Positions 47,601 through 60,308 of a stretch of DNA of 64,000 nucleotides are shown in pieces. The stretch is from Pseudocercospora fijiensis CIRAD86 (lineage: Eukaryota > Ascomycota > Dothideomycetes > Mycosphaerellales > Mycosphaerellaceae). The stretch spans positions 2,071 through 66,070 of the forward strand of contig NW_006921545.1 in the NCBI RefSeq assembly GCF_000340215.1. The letters are read 5' to 3'. The notes below the pieces were generated by a model, which was not told the DNA's origin, made no database searches, and saw only the letters and a list, made by a program, of their open reading frames with translations. The position numbers and the translations under genes were made by a program. Every line of letters begins with the position of its first letter. Within the stretch, counting starts at the first letter, position 1.

Positions 47601-49016
47601 CTAGAATAGGGAGAGTAATAACTAGGAAATAAGAGGATATAGTTCTAGTTCTTCCGTCTCGGTAATATCGCTTTAGACGCGGTCGCTAAGTTTATTCTAG
47701 AGTTCGCGCTATTCGTCGGTCGGCGTTACTTAGATAGAGCTATAGTCGACTTTTTCGTCGACTTTATCGCTTACTTAACTAGCGACTTCGGCGTCGACGT
47801 CGTCGTTAAGTTTATTAGTAGGCGATATTATAGAAGAGAAAAATAGAACTTTAGGGGAAATATAACGAATAAAATATACTAGCGTATATAGTATAGCGTC
47901 GGCGTATTTAAGTTCGCTCGAGCGGGTCTTATAGTACCGAAAGCGAAAATGTTTATAATAGTCGGACTTCTATATTATATTATAAAAGTTAGCGAGGGCT
48001 TACTTACGGGAATTAGTAAGGTTAAAATAGGGGCTACTTTCGCTATAATGCCTTATTATATAAGAGAACGCTCGGCGAGCGATAGCGATAACTTCTACGG
48101 TATAGGGCTTATTATTTTCTTTAGAGAGGCAGATAGCGGCCTATATTTCGTTTTTATAAAGTAAGACGACGTAAAAGTCGATAAAGAGTTACTAAATCTA
48201 GGGAGGGAGGGTAGATACGTAGGCTAAGCTATTATAAACGACATTTCGATCCTTGTCTAGTTTTTTCCGGATATTAGCCTAGGCTTTAATTAGGGCAGAC
48301 GCAACCTAGTCGTTATACGATAAGGAGGGAATAGATACTATACGAGCGCGATAATAGACCTAGAATAGGCGATTCTATCCGGGTTCGTACCTAGCTTTAG
48401 GATAGAAGAATTACTATATATAGATATTACTCTCCTATAGGCGATTAGGTATCTCTTATAGGCGGGCTTTTCTACTACCGCCCCGAGTCTAGGCATTAGT
48501 CTACTTATATCGCGTTTTATAATACTCTTATATCGAGGTACGCGAGTAAAAGATAGCTATATATTGTTCGCCCTATTTGTCGATAGTAGTATATTAGAAA
48601 CAATCGAAGTAGAGTAAGAACTCCGGGGCTTAATCGTCGGTTAGCTAGGGCTAAATTACCTAGTTAGGTATTATAGCAATATCGGGGAACGGCTCGAATT
48701 CTTCGATAAGAAGGCGACGGATAGTAATAGGAATAGTATATTAGTATTAGCGGCTAAGGTAAGCGTAAAAATAGTAAGGGGGCATAGCGTATTAGCAAGT
48801 TACGTACTTAATAATACGATATTAAGGAAGATAATAGAAGTAATCCTCGAAACGGTATCTTTCCGGTATATAGGTCCCTAGGTATTAGGAGTAGTTCTTA
48901 TAACCCTAATAATCTCGATCGTAATAATATATTAATCGTAAGAGCGCGTTAACGGACGTATATCTATCGCCTCCTTTATAGACTAAAGTAGTTAAGGCGC
49001 GGATTGTCTAACCTAA
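44658..49016 (+). pseudogene. A2 ORF3 relic, giant unknown protein
   Basis: Counterpart of 12,096-16,454 with identical length (4,359 bases) and one continuous frame. A 71-codon piece (47,949-48,164) is still fully open, running from MFIIVGLLYY into IKVSEGLLTG, with an ATG that A1 has lost. Function unknown; a C-terminal membrane segment is likely, as in A1. Confidence 0.6.
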
Positions 49017-49266
49017 ACCTTAATAGCATCTCTATAGAGGCTATATCTACTATAAATAGTATATAGGAAGATAATAAGGCGAAGGTCGTATAGAATATAA
49101 CTTAGTATAGCGTAGGTATAAACTAGTTAGAGATTCGGATAGGCGGTTAGAATAGTTAGTATATAGCTACGAGCTAATCGGCCTCGGGATAGTAGAAAGC
49201 TATATACGTATATATTACGGGCTTCTAAGCGAGGCGGTCGTAAGATTAAGTAAAAGGTATAAGATA

Positions 49267-49330
49267 TAGACTACTTTACTAGCTAGAAAACGGGTTAATC
49301 TTTCGCTATATAGCAAAATAGTTAGTATTT
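49267..49330. repeat. Palindrome family P1 in A2
   Basis: Counterpart of 16,702-16,765. Confidence 0.65.
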
Positions 49331-49421
49331 ATATATATTAGGTATAGGGACGGTACGTAGTAGGAATAGAGTAATTAAAGTTTATATATATAGTAGCCGG
49401 CCTAACGTAGCGAGACGCTCT

Positions 49422-50080
49422 CTAATATTCGGTAGCAAAGTATAGGTAAAGTCTATCTACTATTTGCGGTAGTAGGTATAGTAGGCTTCTATCCCTTCTC
49501 TACGGCTAAGCCGGCGACATTATAAACGGAGCTCTAATCCTTCGTATATATTAAGAAAATTAGAAGCTATATCTCCGTCTATATTAAAAGAATTGTCCTA
49601 GGTACCTTTCCCTCCTTCGTCGTCTAATGCCGGCAGATCGGGTTCTACGCTATCGTCTTCTAGCTATAAATCTAGTACTAGTATGTTACTACCCGCTTTA
49701 ACCCTAGGTTTTCTTAGATGTTTTTTACGTAAGGCGCGTAATAGGTATTTTTTCGGCGCTAGTAAATTACGCCCTGTCTTAAAGCCTTAGAGAACGATAT
49801 AGTCTTTAGGAATATTAGGTAGATAGGCCTATATCGTACGTTCCTTACTAGGTTTCAGTTTATAAGCGTCTCTTATAGCGGTAATGTTACTATTAGTAAT
49901 AAAATTATAAAAAGCGCTCTTCCTTTTATTAACGCGACTATTCTAGGCTTCCGCGAGCCTCTTCCGTTTACCTTATATCTAGAAGCGATAGGCTTCTTCG
50001 AGACTAAGTCTAATCCGAGTAGTAGCTATAATGTCGGCGAGAATGCGTTTAGGTACTAAAAGTAGAGCGCTAAACGGAAG
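49422..50080 (-). pseudogene. A2 ORF4 relic, basic unknown protein
   Basis: Counterpart of 16,860-17,520, with further RIP stops. Ends approximate. Confidence 0.4.
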
Positions 50081-50728
50081 CCGGATAAGCTCCGAGGCTT
50101 AAGTAAACTAATCTTCGCCCTAGGCGGCTTCGATAATACGGTTACTTACTCGGCGGGAGGCGTCTATAGATGTTCCGAGGACGACGGCGTAATAGATTAG
50201 GCCGTACTAGTCGAGGCTTCGAACGAAGGCTTAGAATATACGGAGTAAAGGATTAGCACTAGTTTCCTAGATTTTATACTATAGAGCGTACTACTAGAGT
50301 ATAGTCGCCCTAACCGAGTTACTCTCGGTAGAATTACTAATCTATTCGAATATACGCCTAAGTGTATCTACCTTCGTAGTTCTAGGTTCGTTAGGTCCGC
50401 GTAGGACTTTAAGAGCTATTACGTTCTCGTCGGTTAGTTTTTATACTACGAGGAAATCTTTATACTACGCGGGGGTAATAAGATTAAGTCGGGTCGAGAC
50501 ATCTCTATTAGACGCGCGTTATACTTATAAAGAAGAAACCTATACTTATATATAATAAAGAGGCTAGTAATCTACTATAATAGTAAGGTAATAGTATAAA
50601 GTAACAAGCTGCTAATAAAGAGAGTAGATTGTCTAGTAGCTATATTTACGCTAGGATAGACTAGCGAGACTTAGGACGCGAAGGCAGATTGTCTAAACTT
50701 TGCGTAGAAGCGACGTAAAGGGAGTCGC
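50081..50728. other. Unassigned region (A2)
   Basis: Counterpart of 17,521-18,166. No secure coding assignment on either strand. Confidence 0.4.
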
Positions 50729-50849
50729 ACACAAACAATACGTAGGTATATAACCGACTCTTAGGGGTAACGAGAAGAAACGGCTACGGGCGAATTCTAC
50801 GGCCGTAGGCGAGGTCTACTAACAGAAAGCAAACGTTTTAGTACAAATA
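50729..50849. other. Patch retaining CA dinucleotides, opposite the A1 gap
   Basis: 121 bases with 'ACACAAACAA', 'AACAGAAAGCAAAC' and 'GTACAAATA', far richer in CA than its surroundings. It faces the N gap in A1, so it cannot be compared. It may be a later insertion or a segment unpaired during RIP. Confidence 0.55.
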
Positions 50850-50943
50850 TTCTAATGTCCCTATTTAGTGTTTAGAGGACGTACGGCCGCGCCTACGCTA
50901 TATACTCGAACATTGTAACACTAGAATATTTAGCTCTAGGATC

Positions 50944-51243
50944 CAGTATAATACGTAGAAATAAAAATCTCGCCTTCGAAACCCTTTACTTTATTACTTA
51001 GAGATTTTATTTAAATTCCTTAGACACCCTAGCTAATTTGTATATAAACTAAGTACTAAATATAGTAATAGGCTACTTAGAAACTTAGTATTACTAGTAT
51101 AATACTCCTAGGTTATAGTATAATACGTAGTTATACGTAGAAGTAAGCGTTTCTGTCGCTAGTTATAGCTAATTAGCTCGCGGCCCTTATCGTATCGCTA
51201 GTTATAGCTAATTAGCTAGACCCCTGCCCCCCTACCGGACGCC
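50944..51243. other. Spacer A2-C3 with flanking direct repeats
   Basis: 'AGTATAATACGTAG' occurs at about 50,943 and again at about 51,117, bracketing about 170 bases of AT-rich sequence. Then come two copies of the CGCTAGTTATAGCTAATTAG box. No gene. Confidence 0.5.
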
Positions 51244-51310
51244 TATCCCTAACCCTATAGCTACGTAGGGTACTTAGAATGCGAACGCCTTCTTGCTTTA
51301 ATGTTTCTTA

Positions 51311-51520
51311 AGCGCTTCGTCGTATTCTAACGAAGCAGCTTACTAACTAGAAGCGCTTCGTCGTATCCTAATAAAGCGGCTTACTAGCTAGAACTAGAAG
51401 CGCTTCGTCGTATTCTAACGAAGCGGCTTACTAGCTAGAACTAGAAGCGCTTCGTTATATCCTAACGAAGCGGCTTGCTAACTAGAAGCGCTTCGTTGTA
51501 TTCTAATAAAGCGGCTTAAC
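51311..51520. repeat. Five ~41-47-base units at the helicase 3' end (C3)
   Basis: AAGCGCTTCGTCG..CGGCTTACTAACTAG units; two carry an extra 'AACTAG'. Two units are present in C1 and in C2. Confidence 0.85.
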
Positions 51521-53150
51521 GATATCCTTATCCTTACTACGACTACCGAGACGTACAAATTCTTTCTCGAATATAGCGATATAACGTAAAAACTAGTCGA
51601 TAGCGTAGTTGGTCTAAGCAGCGATAATTGTTAGTAGATCGCCCTTATTCTAGTTCTCGAGTACTACTTTAATAGCTTATATAGAGATATAGGTCTTACT
51701 AGTTCTAGGTAGGCCTTAAATAATAGTAAGCTACTTCGTTAGGATACGACGAAGCGCCTTTAGTTAAAAGGCGTCTAGAGCACTATTAGGCTTAGAAGGC
51801 TAGTACTTAATAATATTAATATTCTCGAAGCTCTCGTTAGATTTATTAACTAGGATAGAGCTTAGATCTCGCTTTAGCTATACTTTAATACACTTAGGCG
51901 CTAAAATACGAAACTATATACTAACGAGGTACTCTAATAAGGGGAAAACCTCGCGTATTATATACTAAAGGCTAAGTAAGGTATGCCGATTAGCTTCGAA
52001 AAGTCCGCTACGGTCCTCTACTATAAGATATTCTATAGTAGGATCTAGCTCTAACTTCTCGGAACGGGTAAAAGCGAGATTAAGCTTAGGTAGATTCTAC
52101 TAAAGTCCCTCTAGTAGTCGAGCGGTAATAGTAGCGACAATAGCGCGAGATACGAACTTATTATTTATTAGTATAAGAACGACTAAGCTACCGGCGATAA
52201 GGCGCTTTAACTATTCCTATAGAACTTTCTTACTAGTACGAAGGAGACTAAAAGTAACGCGGACGGCGAAGCTATATATAGACAAAGTCGCGCCGTAGAT
52301 ATAAATCTACTTAGATTAGTATATAACGGGCAGCGCGTTAAAGGGGTAAAGGCGAGACTAACCTTAGTATAGATACCGACTTTGCTATTAAATACGTCCT
52401 TAGCGGCATATAGAGTATAGCGAGTTATTAAGACTACTTCGTAAAGGCCGTAGAGAGTATCTTCGCCGTATAGCTTATAAAGAGTACTCTAAAAGAATAG
52501 TTCTATAAGGGAGGCGATAAATAGTAAATAGAGCTCGTTAACGTCGCGTATAAGAGCGAGCGTTCCTATCGCTAGTTATAGCTAATTAGCCTAACGCGGA
52601 CGTAGTCGAGATACGACTTAGAATGCGACCGCCTTTTTATTTAGCTCGTAATATACGTAGGCGGCCTACGAGTAGGCGCGAGAATATATTCTTTTATATC
52701 TTCGATATTATAATATCGAATAAATAGAGAATAGTTCTATAAGGGAGGCGATAAATAGTAAATAGAGCTCGTCGACGTCGCGCGCGAGGGCGAGCGTTCC
52801 TATCGCTAGTTATAGCTAATTAGCCCGCGGCCCTTACTATATCGCTAGTTATAGCTAATTAGCCCGACGCGGGCGTAGTCGAAATACGACTTAGAATACG
52901 ACCGCCTTCTTATTTAGCTCGTAATATACGTAGGCGGCCTACGAGTAGGCGCGAGAATATATTCTTTTATACCTTCGATATTATAATATCGAATAAATAA
53001 AGAATAGTTCTATAAGGGAGGCGATAAATAGTAAATAGGGCTCGTCGACGTCGCGCGCGAGGGCGAGCGTTCCTATCGCTAGTTATAGCTAATTAGCCCG
53101 CGGCCCTTACCGTATCGCTAGTTATAGCTAATTAGCCCGACGCCGGCGCC
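51521..53150 (-). pseudogene. Truncated SF1 helicase relic (C3)
   Basis: Motif I at 51,684-51,715 reads GLPRTSKT, with an Arg replacing the first Gly of the P-loop centre. It has a single 255-base unit with the 56-base intron at 52,307-52,362. Distance and phase from the exon before the intron to motif I are the same as in C1 (693 spliced bases), so C3 keeps the ancestral gene structure. Confidence 0.8.
52494..53150. repeat. 273-base units, helicase N-terminus (C3)
   Basis: Units start at 52,494, 52,728 and 53,001. The first is 234 bases because one 39-base inner repeat (13 codons) is missing. Confidence 0.85.
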
Positions 53151-53171
53151 CTACTATACGCCCGCTATACG

Positions 53172-53190
53172 CCTAACCCTAACCCTAAAG
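53172..53190. repeat. Telomere-like run at end of C3
   Basis: CCTAACCCTAACCCTAAAG, two perfect CCCTAA-type units plus flanks, the best of the telomere-like runs in this window. Confidence 0.65.
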
Positions 53191-54393
53191 TGCCTTATAG
53201 TAGTATAGGGAGAAACTTTTAGTATATATCTAAACTTTCGCTAATATAGATAATTTTTAAAAATTGTTTATAAAGTATTTAGTATATATATTTCTTAAGA
53301 CAGATACTTTAATACTACGTTAGTATAGGAAGAAACTTTAGGTATATACCTAAACTTTTATTACTATAGACGTATTTCCGTCCTAAGCTACTAACTAGTA
53401 GATATATATATATATAATATAGGAGAGGAGAGATATCTACTACTACGAACTAGCTTTAACTACATTACCGAATCCTCTACTACTTATTAAATATGTTCTT
53501 GCCTTGCTTCTAGTAACTACCGCCCGATAGATTCTATAAGTAATTATACGCCTTAACTCGCTCCTATATACTTAACCGATTAAATCTAGTTACGAACGCT
53601 ATCTCGCTAGCCGCCCGGGCGCTATTAGGTATAGGTAGCGAACTAGGTAGCTTTATAATAATAAACTTATTACATAGACCCCTTATATTCGAGATAGTAG
53701 TAGCGATCTCTTAAGCGGTCGGCTCTAGAGGTCCCTCTAGAGGTCCGGGAAAGGGAGTAGGTAGTATATTTAAGCGATTAGTAAGTTCGCTAGTACTTAG
53801 AGATAGCGAAGGATCGCGTAGTAGATTATCGTTATCCGTAGCTAGTAGTAGGACCGGAGATAAGGGATATAGTAGATCGCCGTTTATTATACCTAAGGGT
53901 AGAGAAGGTAGAGAACGTAATAGAGATAGTAGAGGACTATCTAGCGGCGATAGTAATATAGAAGCTTTCTTCTACGCTATAGCTACCTTCTCCGCCTAGC
54001 GCTCCTTAAATACTATTAGTTAATCCTCGTAGTCCTCCTACTCTCTAATAAGGCTCTAAAGCTCGCGTAGAGACTTTCGAACCTTAGCGCGGGCTAGGTC
54101 GGTCGCCTTTATAGCGTTTAGTTTCTAGTTTACCGCGGTAACTAATTCGTTCTACTTACTATTAATAATACTATCCTTAACCTCCTCGCCGAGGGATAAT
54201 AGGTTAGGCTTCTAGGGTAGCTACTTTTCGTTATCTTCTATAGGAGGGGTAGTCTATATTAGGGAGAACGGAGGTCTCTTTTATTAAAGCTATAGAGGGA
54301 CTACTATACCCTCCTACTCTACTACGTAAGTAAGGCTGTTAAGGATATAGTCGGATACCGAGTCGACCTAGTTATAGAACTAGGATACGATAT

Positions 54394-54502
54394 CTATAAT
54401 TATTATTAGTATTAACTTAGAAATATTTAGAGGAAACTTTAGATATATACCTAAAGAGTATAATAATAGGTATACGCCTAAAGTTTTAATAGTAGGATAT
54501 AC
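54394..54502 (-). other. SNF2 intron 4 (B2)
   Basis: 109 bases as in B1, with the same P2 pair. Confidence 0.75.
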
Positions 54503-55614
54503 CGGTTCTACTTAAGTACGAGAGCTTTACGGCATCTATACGTATAAGCTAGTCGGCGTAATACTATACGAGTCTATTAACCTTATCTTAGTCGATAACT
54601 AAGGGCCTAGTCTTACGCTAGAGATACTAGCGGTCCTCGACGTACTTAGCGACTAGCTTAACGTTAAGCTTATTTACTTAGGCGGGGTCTAGGTCCTCGT
54701 TAACGAGATTAGGGTCGTTATCTAGGTTACTCTTCTCCTAGACCTATCCGATAACCTTACGGGTAACCGCGCTACTATATACTAAACGGTATAGCGTCTT
54801 ATTAGGTAATAGGTTCTTCGCTATAGGATCCTTAATATCGGACTAAAAGCTATTAGTACGAGGGGAGCGTACGCTATATATAGCATATAGTAGGGCGTCG
54901 GCTATAACCGTATAGATACGCGTCTCGATAGACTCTCGAACGAGGCTAGTTAGCGCCTCCGCGGCGTTATTCTCGCGCTATTTAGTATTATTATTTTAGA
55001 ATAGATAGTCTCGTATAATAACCTCTATATCTCCTAGGCTAAGGGTATAAATAGAGTAAATCTACTTAAGGAACCGCACTTCGTATTTGTACTATAAGGC
55101 CTAATCGACAGTTTCGTTAATATTTAAGGTATAGACCGTTACTAGGTATTCTTAGCCTATATAGTAAAGTCGACCGCTAGCTTAAGTCTTAATATAAAAC
55201 GAGATAGCGTCGAGCATAACTACAAAGTAAGCTACCTTCTAGTAGTTAGCGGACTCGGCGCCTATACGCGACGATATAATTATAACGCGAACGTTAGAAT
55301 TATTTAAGAAAGCGCGCTCGGCTAAGACGCGGCTACAATTACTAATACTAGCCCGGATTATAACATATTCGATCTAGAGTAGGCCGTATATAGCCTCGAT
55401 AATTAAGAGAGAGATAGGTTCGTAGGCCTAGACTACGAGTTTCTATAACTAGATAAGTACGATATTATAGAAGATCTCTAGAAAGGTATAATACTTCGGC
55501 AATAGGCGGTAGAGGAAGTTAAGGCGGCTAAATCGATCGGAGGGTAGTAGCGTCTAGAGGTTACTTTTAAGCGATATATAAATATATATAAAAGGGTCGA
55601 TAGAGCTATTAGTC

Positions 55615-55714
55615 CTATAATAAAAGGTTAGTAATATCTAAAATATAGAAACTTTAGGTATATACCTAAACTATAGCTAAAAAAGGTATATACCTAAAGT
55701 TTTAGAAAACTTAT
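55615..55714 (-). other. SNF2 intron 3 (B2)
   Basis: 100 bases as in B1. The donor is likewise mutated to ATAAGT. Confidence 0.78.
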
Positions 55715-57134
55715 AGTAAGTTAATAAGCTTAGTACTCGTATCTAAGCGGCGTCCTAGTATAACCGAGCTAATAGGGTTATTAGAGGTTAGTATAAGCTA
55801 ACGGCGTAGGCTAGTAGCGTAACCGGTTTTATCGTCTTTATTTATAGTATAGAGACGCTTAGTCTCTATCGTATTAGTAAACTACTTATAGGCTATATTA
55901 TAGATCGTATAGCTAGTATCGTCTATACGAATCTCGATATTATAGAAGTATATAGATAGGATATCGGTACCGATACGATAGTCGACGCTATTCGCTATAA
56001 GTATTTAGCTTTTAATATGGCGGATTTAGACTAGACCTAGAAGTAGTAGTATTACGAAGCCGATATTAGCCGTACTACCTATCGCCTTATAGATCGCTTT
56101 AGGATAGAGCGCGGCTAAGTAGTACTAGTTAAGTAGGAGATTCGGGTAGCCCGTAAGCCTATATAGGGTATCTAGAATCTTGCTCTAGTTACGGTCGTAG
56201 AGTATCTCGAACTTATAAGATAGACGTCTATATTCCTCGACGTCTAGGCTATTCTTCTTAATACTAGAACCTAAATCTAGGAGGTTCTTAACTTAGCGCT
56301 AACTAAAGCGGATAATCGATGCTATATTATATACGTAGTTACGAATAACCGTAGCTATAACGATAGCTATACTATTCTACGGACGTAACTTATATAGTAC
56401 GTCGGTCTAGTTTGCCTTAGGGTTGCCTACCGTATAACCCTCGTCGGCCGCGATAAGAGAGAACGAGTCCTCTAGGATAAGCAGGACATTTAATATTATA
56501 AGCTCTACCTACTAGAGGTCGGTAAGTATAGTACCTCTATCCTTGTTATCTAAGATATCGCCCGCTTAGCCGTTAGCGTCCTTATTATCTTCGTTATAAG
56601 CTATAGTATACTTCTTAGAGACCCTAACGGTCTATCCGACCTCGAGAATCTATCTAGGTAGTACTTAGTAGATAGTAAGTACTAGATTTCGCGATGTTTA
56701 TTTATTATCGCCGCTTTAGGAGGCTAACTAACTCTTTAGAGCCTCGAGGTTTATAGGGATAGGTATAGACTCGGTAAACTAATTATCTCGCTAATTCTGC
56801 TTAATACCGAGTAAACAGAACGTATATATATAGATATACTTAGAACGGTTACTATCTAGATCGTAGAAATATATACTAGTATTAGTAAGCTAAGTCGTAA
56901 GACTATTCGGTAGGCAGACGATAATCGGTAGGTAGTACTTAGGGCGTAGACTAAGAGTCGATATAGCTAAGCGTATAGATACTTTACGATTAAATGCCTC
57001 GTCGCTCGCTTATATCTTCTCGATAATATCTCGCTTCTTAAGCGCTTAGTTAGGGGGAAACTAGTCGCGATAGGCTTCTAGGTACTTCGTAGTAGCTATA
57101 TTTATTACGACGCTTATATAGGTACGGACCTTAT

Positions 57135-57298
57135 CTATATATAAGAAGTTAGTAAAAGTTTCGTTAGTAGGAAGGCACTTTAGGTATATACCTAAAAATT
57201 ATAATAATCGGAAATAATAAAACTTTAGGTACGTACCTAAATCTCGTAAGAATAGGTACGTACCTAAAGTTTTATAATAAATCGCAGGGAAAACTTAC
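57135..57298 (-). other. SNF2 intron 2 (B2)
   Basis: 164 bases as in B1. The donor GTAAGTTTTC is intact; the branch is mutated from TGCTAAC to TACTAAC. Confidence 0.82.
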
Positions 57299-58802
57299 TA
57301 TCGTAGATATGAATCTAGTAGGTAGTCTCTTTCGCTATTTCGTATATAGTAACGAGGACCTAAATAGTCTTACCGAGGCTAACGTCGTCGCCTATAATAG
57401 CGAACTAAGCGGAAGAGAGTATTATACGCTTAAAGTACGCTATACTAGATACCTACTAAGGCTATAAGCTTAGCCCGTAGTATATAGCCTTAAATCCTAA
57501 CTTAGTAAAGCCGTCTAGTACGCTTAACATTTCGGGTATAACGCCGAGTATAGCGTAGGCGTCCTCGAACGTAGGTACCTTAGCGCTCTTCTAGTTTATA
57601 GCGGAGTTAATAAGCGCGAATATCTTACTATCGATAACTAGGGTGCTATCGGTATTATAGGCGCTAGTACGCTTATTATTAGTGTCTTCGGCGTACTACT
57701 ATTAAAAGGCTTATACGTCGCTTACGTCGACCTTAGGTATTATAATATTAAACCCTAGGCGCTCGATCTTAGTAGAATCGCTAAATAGCTATAGATACAG
57801 ACGTACGCTACCGGTAGTATTAATAATGTTATTAATATAGGTAATACGCGCCTCGTCGTTAGTAAAGTTATCTAGGCGTAGGCTAGTCCCTAGATTTATA
57901 TTACCGCGCTTAGACAAAATATCGAAGGTCTTAAGCGTAGTATCTAGGTCGGTATTAGCTTATATACGCTATATCTCCGTAGCAGTAGATCTATCGTAGA
58001 GACCCTTCTTAGCGAGGTCTAGCAACTGCTCTATAATATTACCTATACGCTCGTCCTGCTCCTTAGTATTTACTCGGCTAGCTTTTAGGTTAATATAGAC
58101 TAGGGTAGTAGTAGTAGCGACGTAGGAGATCTTTATCGGCTTAAGTAATAGGTTAACCGAGTTGTTATTATTGTTCTTATTCTTTATCTTATTATATAGG
58201 TATAAGAGTAGCAGTCCTCGATAGAGGTCTTCTCCGTATATATCTAGGCCTAGGACTAGGTAGACTAGCTAGAGAGTAGGTCTATAAAGCGTAGTAGGAG
58301 TGCCTATAAAGAACGTAGGAATATACGCTAGATCTAGCCGATCGATTATAGGATCGAGGAAGTCTAGAATAACCTTTATCTTCTATACGGCGCGGATATA
58401 GACAAAGGCTATACGCTTTAGGTTGCCCTTAACGGTATTAGGATAGCGCGGGCCTAAAAGAGCGCGATCTGCGACGTCGTCGTCCTCCGCTATTATACTC
58501 TTAACCTTAATCTAGCCTTTAGTAAAGCTAGAGATAGTCTTAAGGATCTTATTAGGCGTAAGCTAGAGTCGGTAGCTCTACTAGTTACTATTATCTTTCT
58601 CGTCGATATCTATCTTATCGACGTCGTTATTAGGGTCTTGCTCTACTATATTGTCTAAACCTTAGGCGTCTTTGCTATCGCTAACGTATTCTAATAAAAC
58701 GGGCTATTTGCCCTTACGCTTAGTCGGTCTAGCCTTACGGCGAATGCCCGCTAGGGGTCTAGCGTACTTAGCCGACGCGCTCTCGTATTTACTAAATATT
58801 CG

Positions 58803-59126
58803 CTATAATAACCTAGTACTATTCTAAAGAGGAGAATTAAGAATATAGAAACTTTAGGCGTATACCTAAATTATAAACCTTCGAAGAAACTTTAGGTACG
58901 CACCTATTTAATACGTAGAATAGGTATATACCTAAAGTTTTATCTTTAGAGTTAACTTAAGGCGTATACCTAAATCGTAGTGTTTTAAGGAAACTTTAGG
59001 TACGTACCTATTTAACGCGTAGAATAGGTATATACCTAAAGTTTTATCTTTTAAGTAGAATCGATATAACGGTAAAGGAAAAAAAGAATAAAAAAAAGGG
59101 GATATACTTAGGCCTATTATACTTAC
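58803..59126 (-). other. SNF2 intron 1 (B2)
   Basis: 324 bases, one more than in B1 because of an A run. The same array of P2 palindromes lies at 58,846-59,042. Confidence 0.8.
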
Positions 59127-59680
59127 GACGCGATATAAGTAGAAATGCTTAAACGCTAGCTCGAGCTTCGTTATTATACGTACGAACTAGTCGCCGACTA
59201 GGATCTCTATAGCTCCTACGGTAGTCTCGTTCTTAATAGATCTAGAGGAGTAGGCGGCTATATAGACACCTTAACTACAGGACAGGGCCGTTACTACGCC
59301 GCGGGTCTTGTCTATAATAGCCTTAAAGCTGTTAACGCGACCTTCCTTAAACCTCTACTCGGCTAGGTTAAGCTTATCTTAGTCTATCTCTATACTAATA
59401 GTCTTGTCCTACTTAGCTTTAGTTAACTTCTTAGGCGTATTAGCGGTCTTAGCCTTCTTTGCTAGCGATTCTTTCGGGGAAGGATCGCCGAGGCTAAGTA
59501 GTAGGGTATACTGCTTCTTAGTAGTAGACGTCGGGGTTTATAGCGGGTCGCTTAGCGGACTAGTACCTAATTTACGCTTACGCGCGCTAGGGATAAGTAG
59601 GGAACTTATAGCTATAGTTTTTTCGCGATTATAGTAATATATTTCTTTCGAAAACGGTTTAACTATTAGTGTTTTTAAAG

Positions 59681-59961
59681 AAACTTTAGGTATACACCTA
59701 TTCTAGTGCTAGTAATAGTAAGTACTACGGAAGGTCGAGGTTAATATTTAGGTTAAGAAAAGGGAGCAGGTTTATAGAAAAAGAAAAGTTACGTTACGTA
59801 CGGACTACGTATTCCCCGCTAGCGGTATACTCCGCGTCTAATAGCGTTATTTGCTTTAAACGCTTACCTACACTAGTATTAGGTAATAGCCTATAAGGTT
59901 ATATAAGGTTATATAAGGTATAACGTAAGGAAATTTTAGGTACGTACCTAAAGTTCTATTA
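59681..59961. repeat. P2 palindromes in the divergent promoter region (B2)
   Basis: Counterpart of 26,634-26,910. The unit that keeps AGGTGTACACCT in B1 reads AGGTATACACCT here, one TG-to-TA step further decayed. Confidence 0.6.
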
Positions 59962-60300
59962 AACGCTTATTATTGCTACTTACTATAATAACCTTATACT
60001 ACTATCTAACTAAGGCGAGGATATTATTCTCCGAACTATCGATCGAGCTAAAGGATTAAATCCTACGCTACCTAGTAAACGTTAGGCATAGAGACTATAA
60101 TATCTAGGTTGCTTATAACTATAGTATAGATAGGGAGTAGTAGATATAATATAAGCGCTAGCCGGTAGGGTTCGGTATCGACAGTTAGACTCGAACTATC
60201 GTATAGAATTAGATATATACGGCGGTCCTAGTCGCTCTCTATATTAACGGTAGTCCCGAATTGCGACCCTTATTATATATACCTATACTTACTAACTATA

Positions 60301-60308
60301 GCGACGAA
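60301..60308. repeat. Target-site duplication, left
   Basis: GCGACGAA, repeated at 60,682-60,689 and present once in B1 at about 27,256. Eight bases is the size made by hAT transposases. Confidence 0.92.

Larger units (their letters stand above)
40246..50943 (+). repeat. Segmental duplication block A, copy 2
   Basis: Copy of 7,685-18,542. It retains fewer CA/TG dinucleotides than A1 at many sites, but the reverse also occurs, so both copies were mutated independently after duplication. Confidence 0.95.
51240..53204 (+). repeat. Block C, copy 3 (shorter)
   Basis: Lacks the first ~500 bases of C1/C2 and has a single 255-base unit. It begins beside a telomere-like 'TATCCCTAACCCTATA' (51,244-51,259) and ends with CCTAACCCTAACCCTAAAG (53,172-53,190) directly before block B2. 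Confidence 0.9.
53466..59609 (-). pseudogene. SNF2-family ATPase/helicase relic (B2), 4 introns
   Basis: Exons 1-4 (59,609-59,127; 58,802-57,299; 57,134-55,715; 55,614-54,503) have exactly the same lengths as in B1 (483, 1,504, 1,420 and 1,112 bases). Motif I lies at 57,366-57,393 and motif VI near 55,165. The last exon (from 54,393) has small indels, including loss of one 42-base in-frame repeat present twice in B1 (20,709-20,790), so the C-terminal tail is shifted. It is inactive through RIP stops. Confidence 0.85.

Noticed and set aside
7685..50943. LTR retrotransposon explanation for block A
   Set aside because: No reverse transcriptase, RNase H or integrase motif found, and the two A copies are too long and gene-bearing to be LTRs.
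59404..59634. 76-codon open frame on plus
   Set aside because: Antisense to SNF2 exon 1 and its start region, where the exon structure is well supported.
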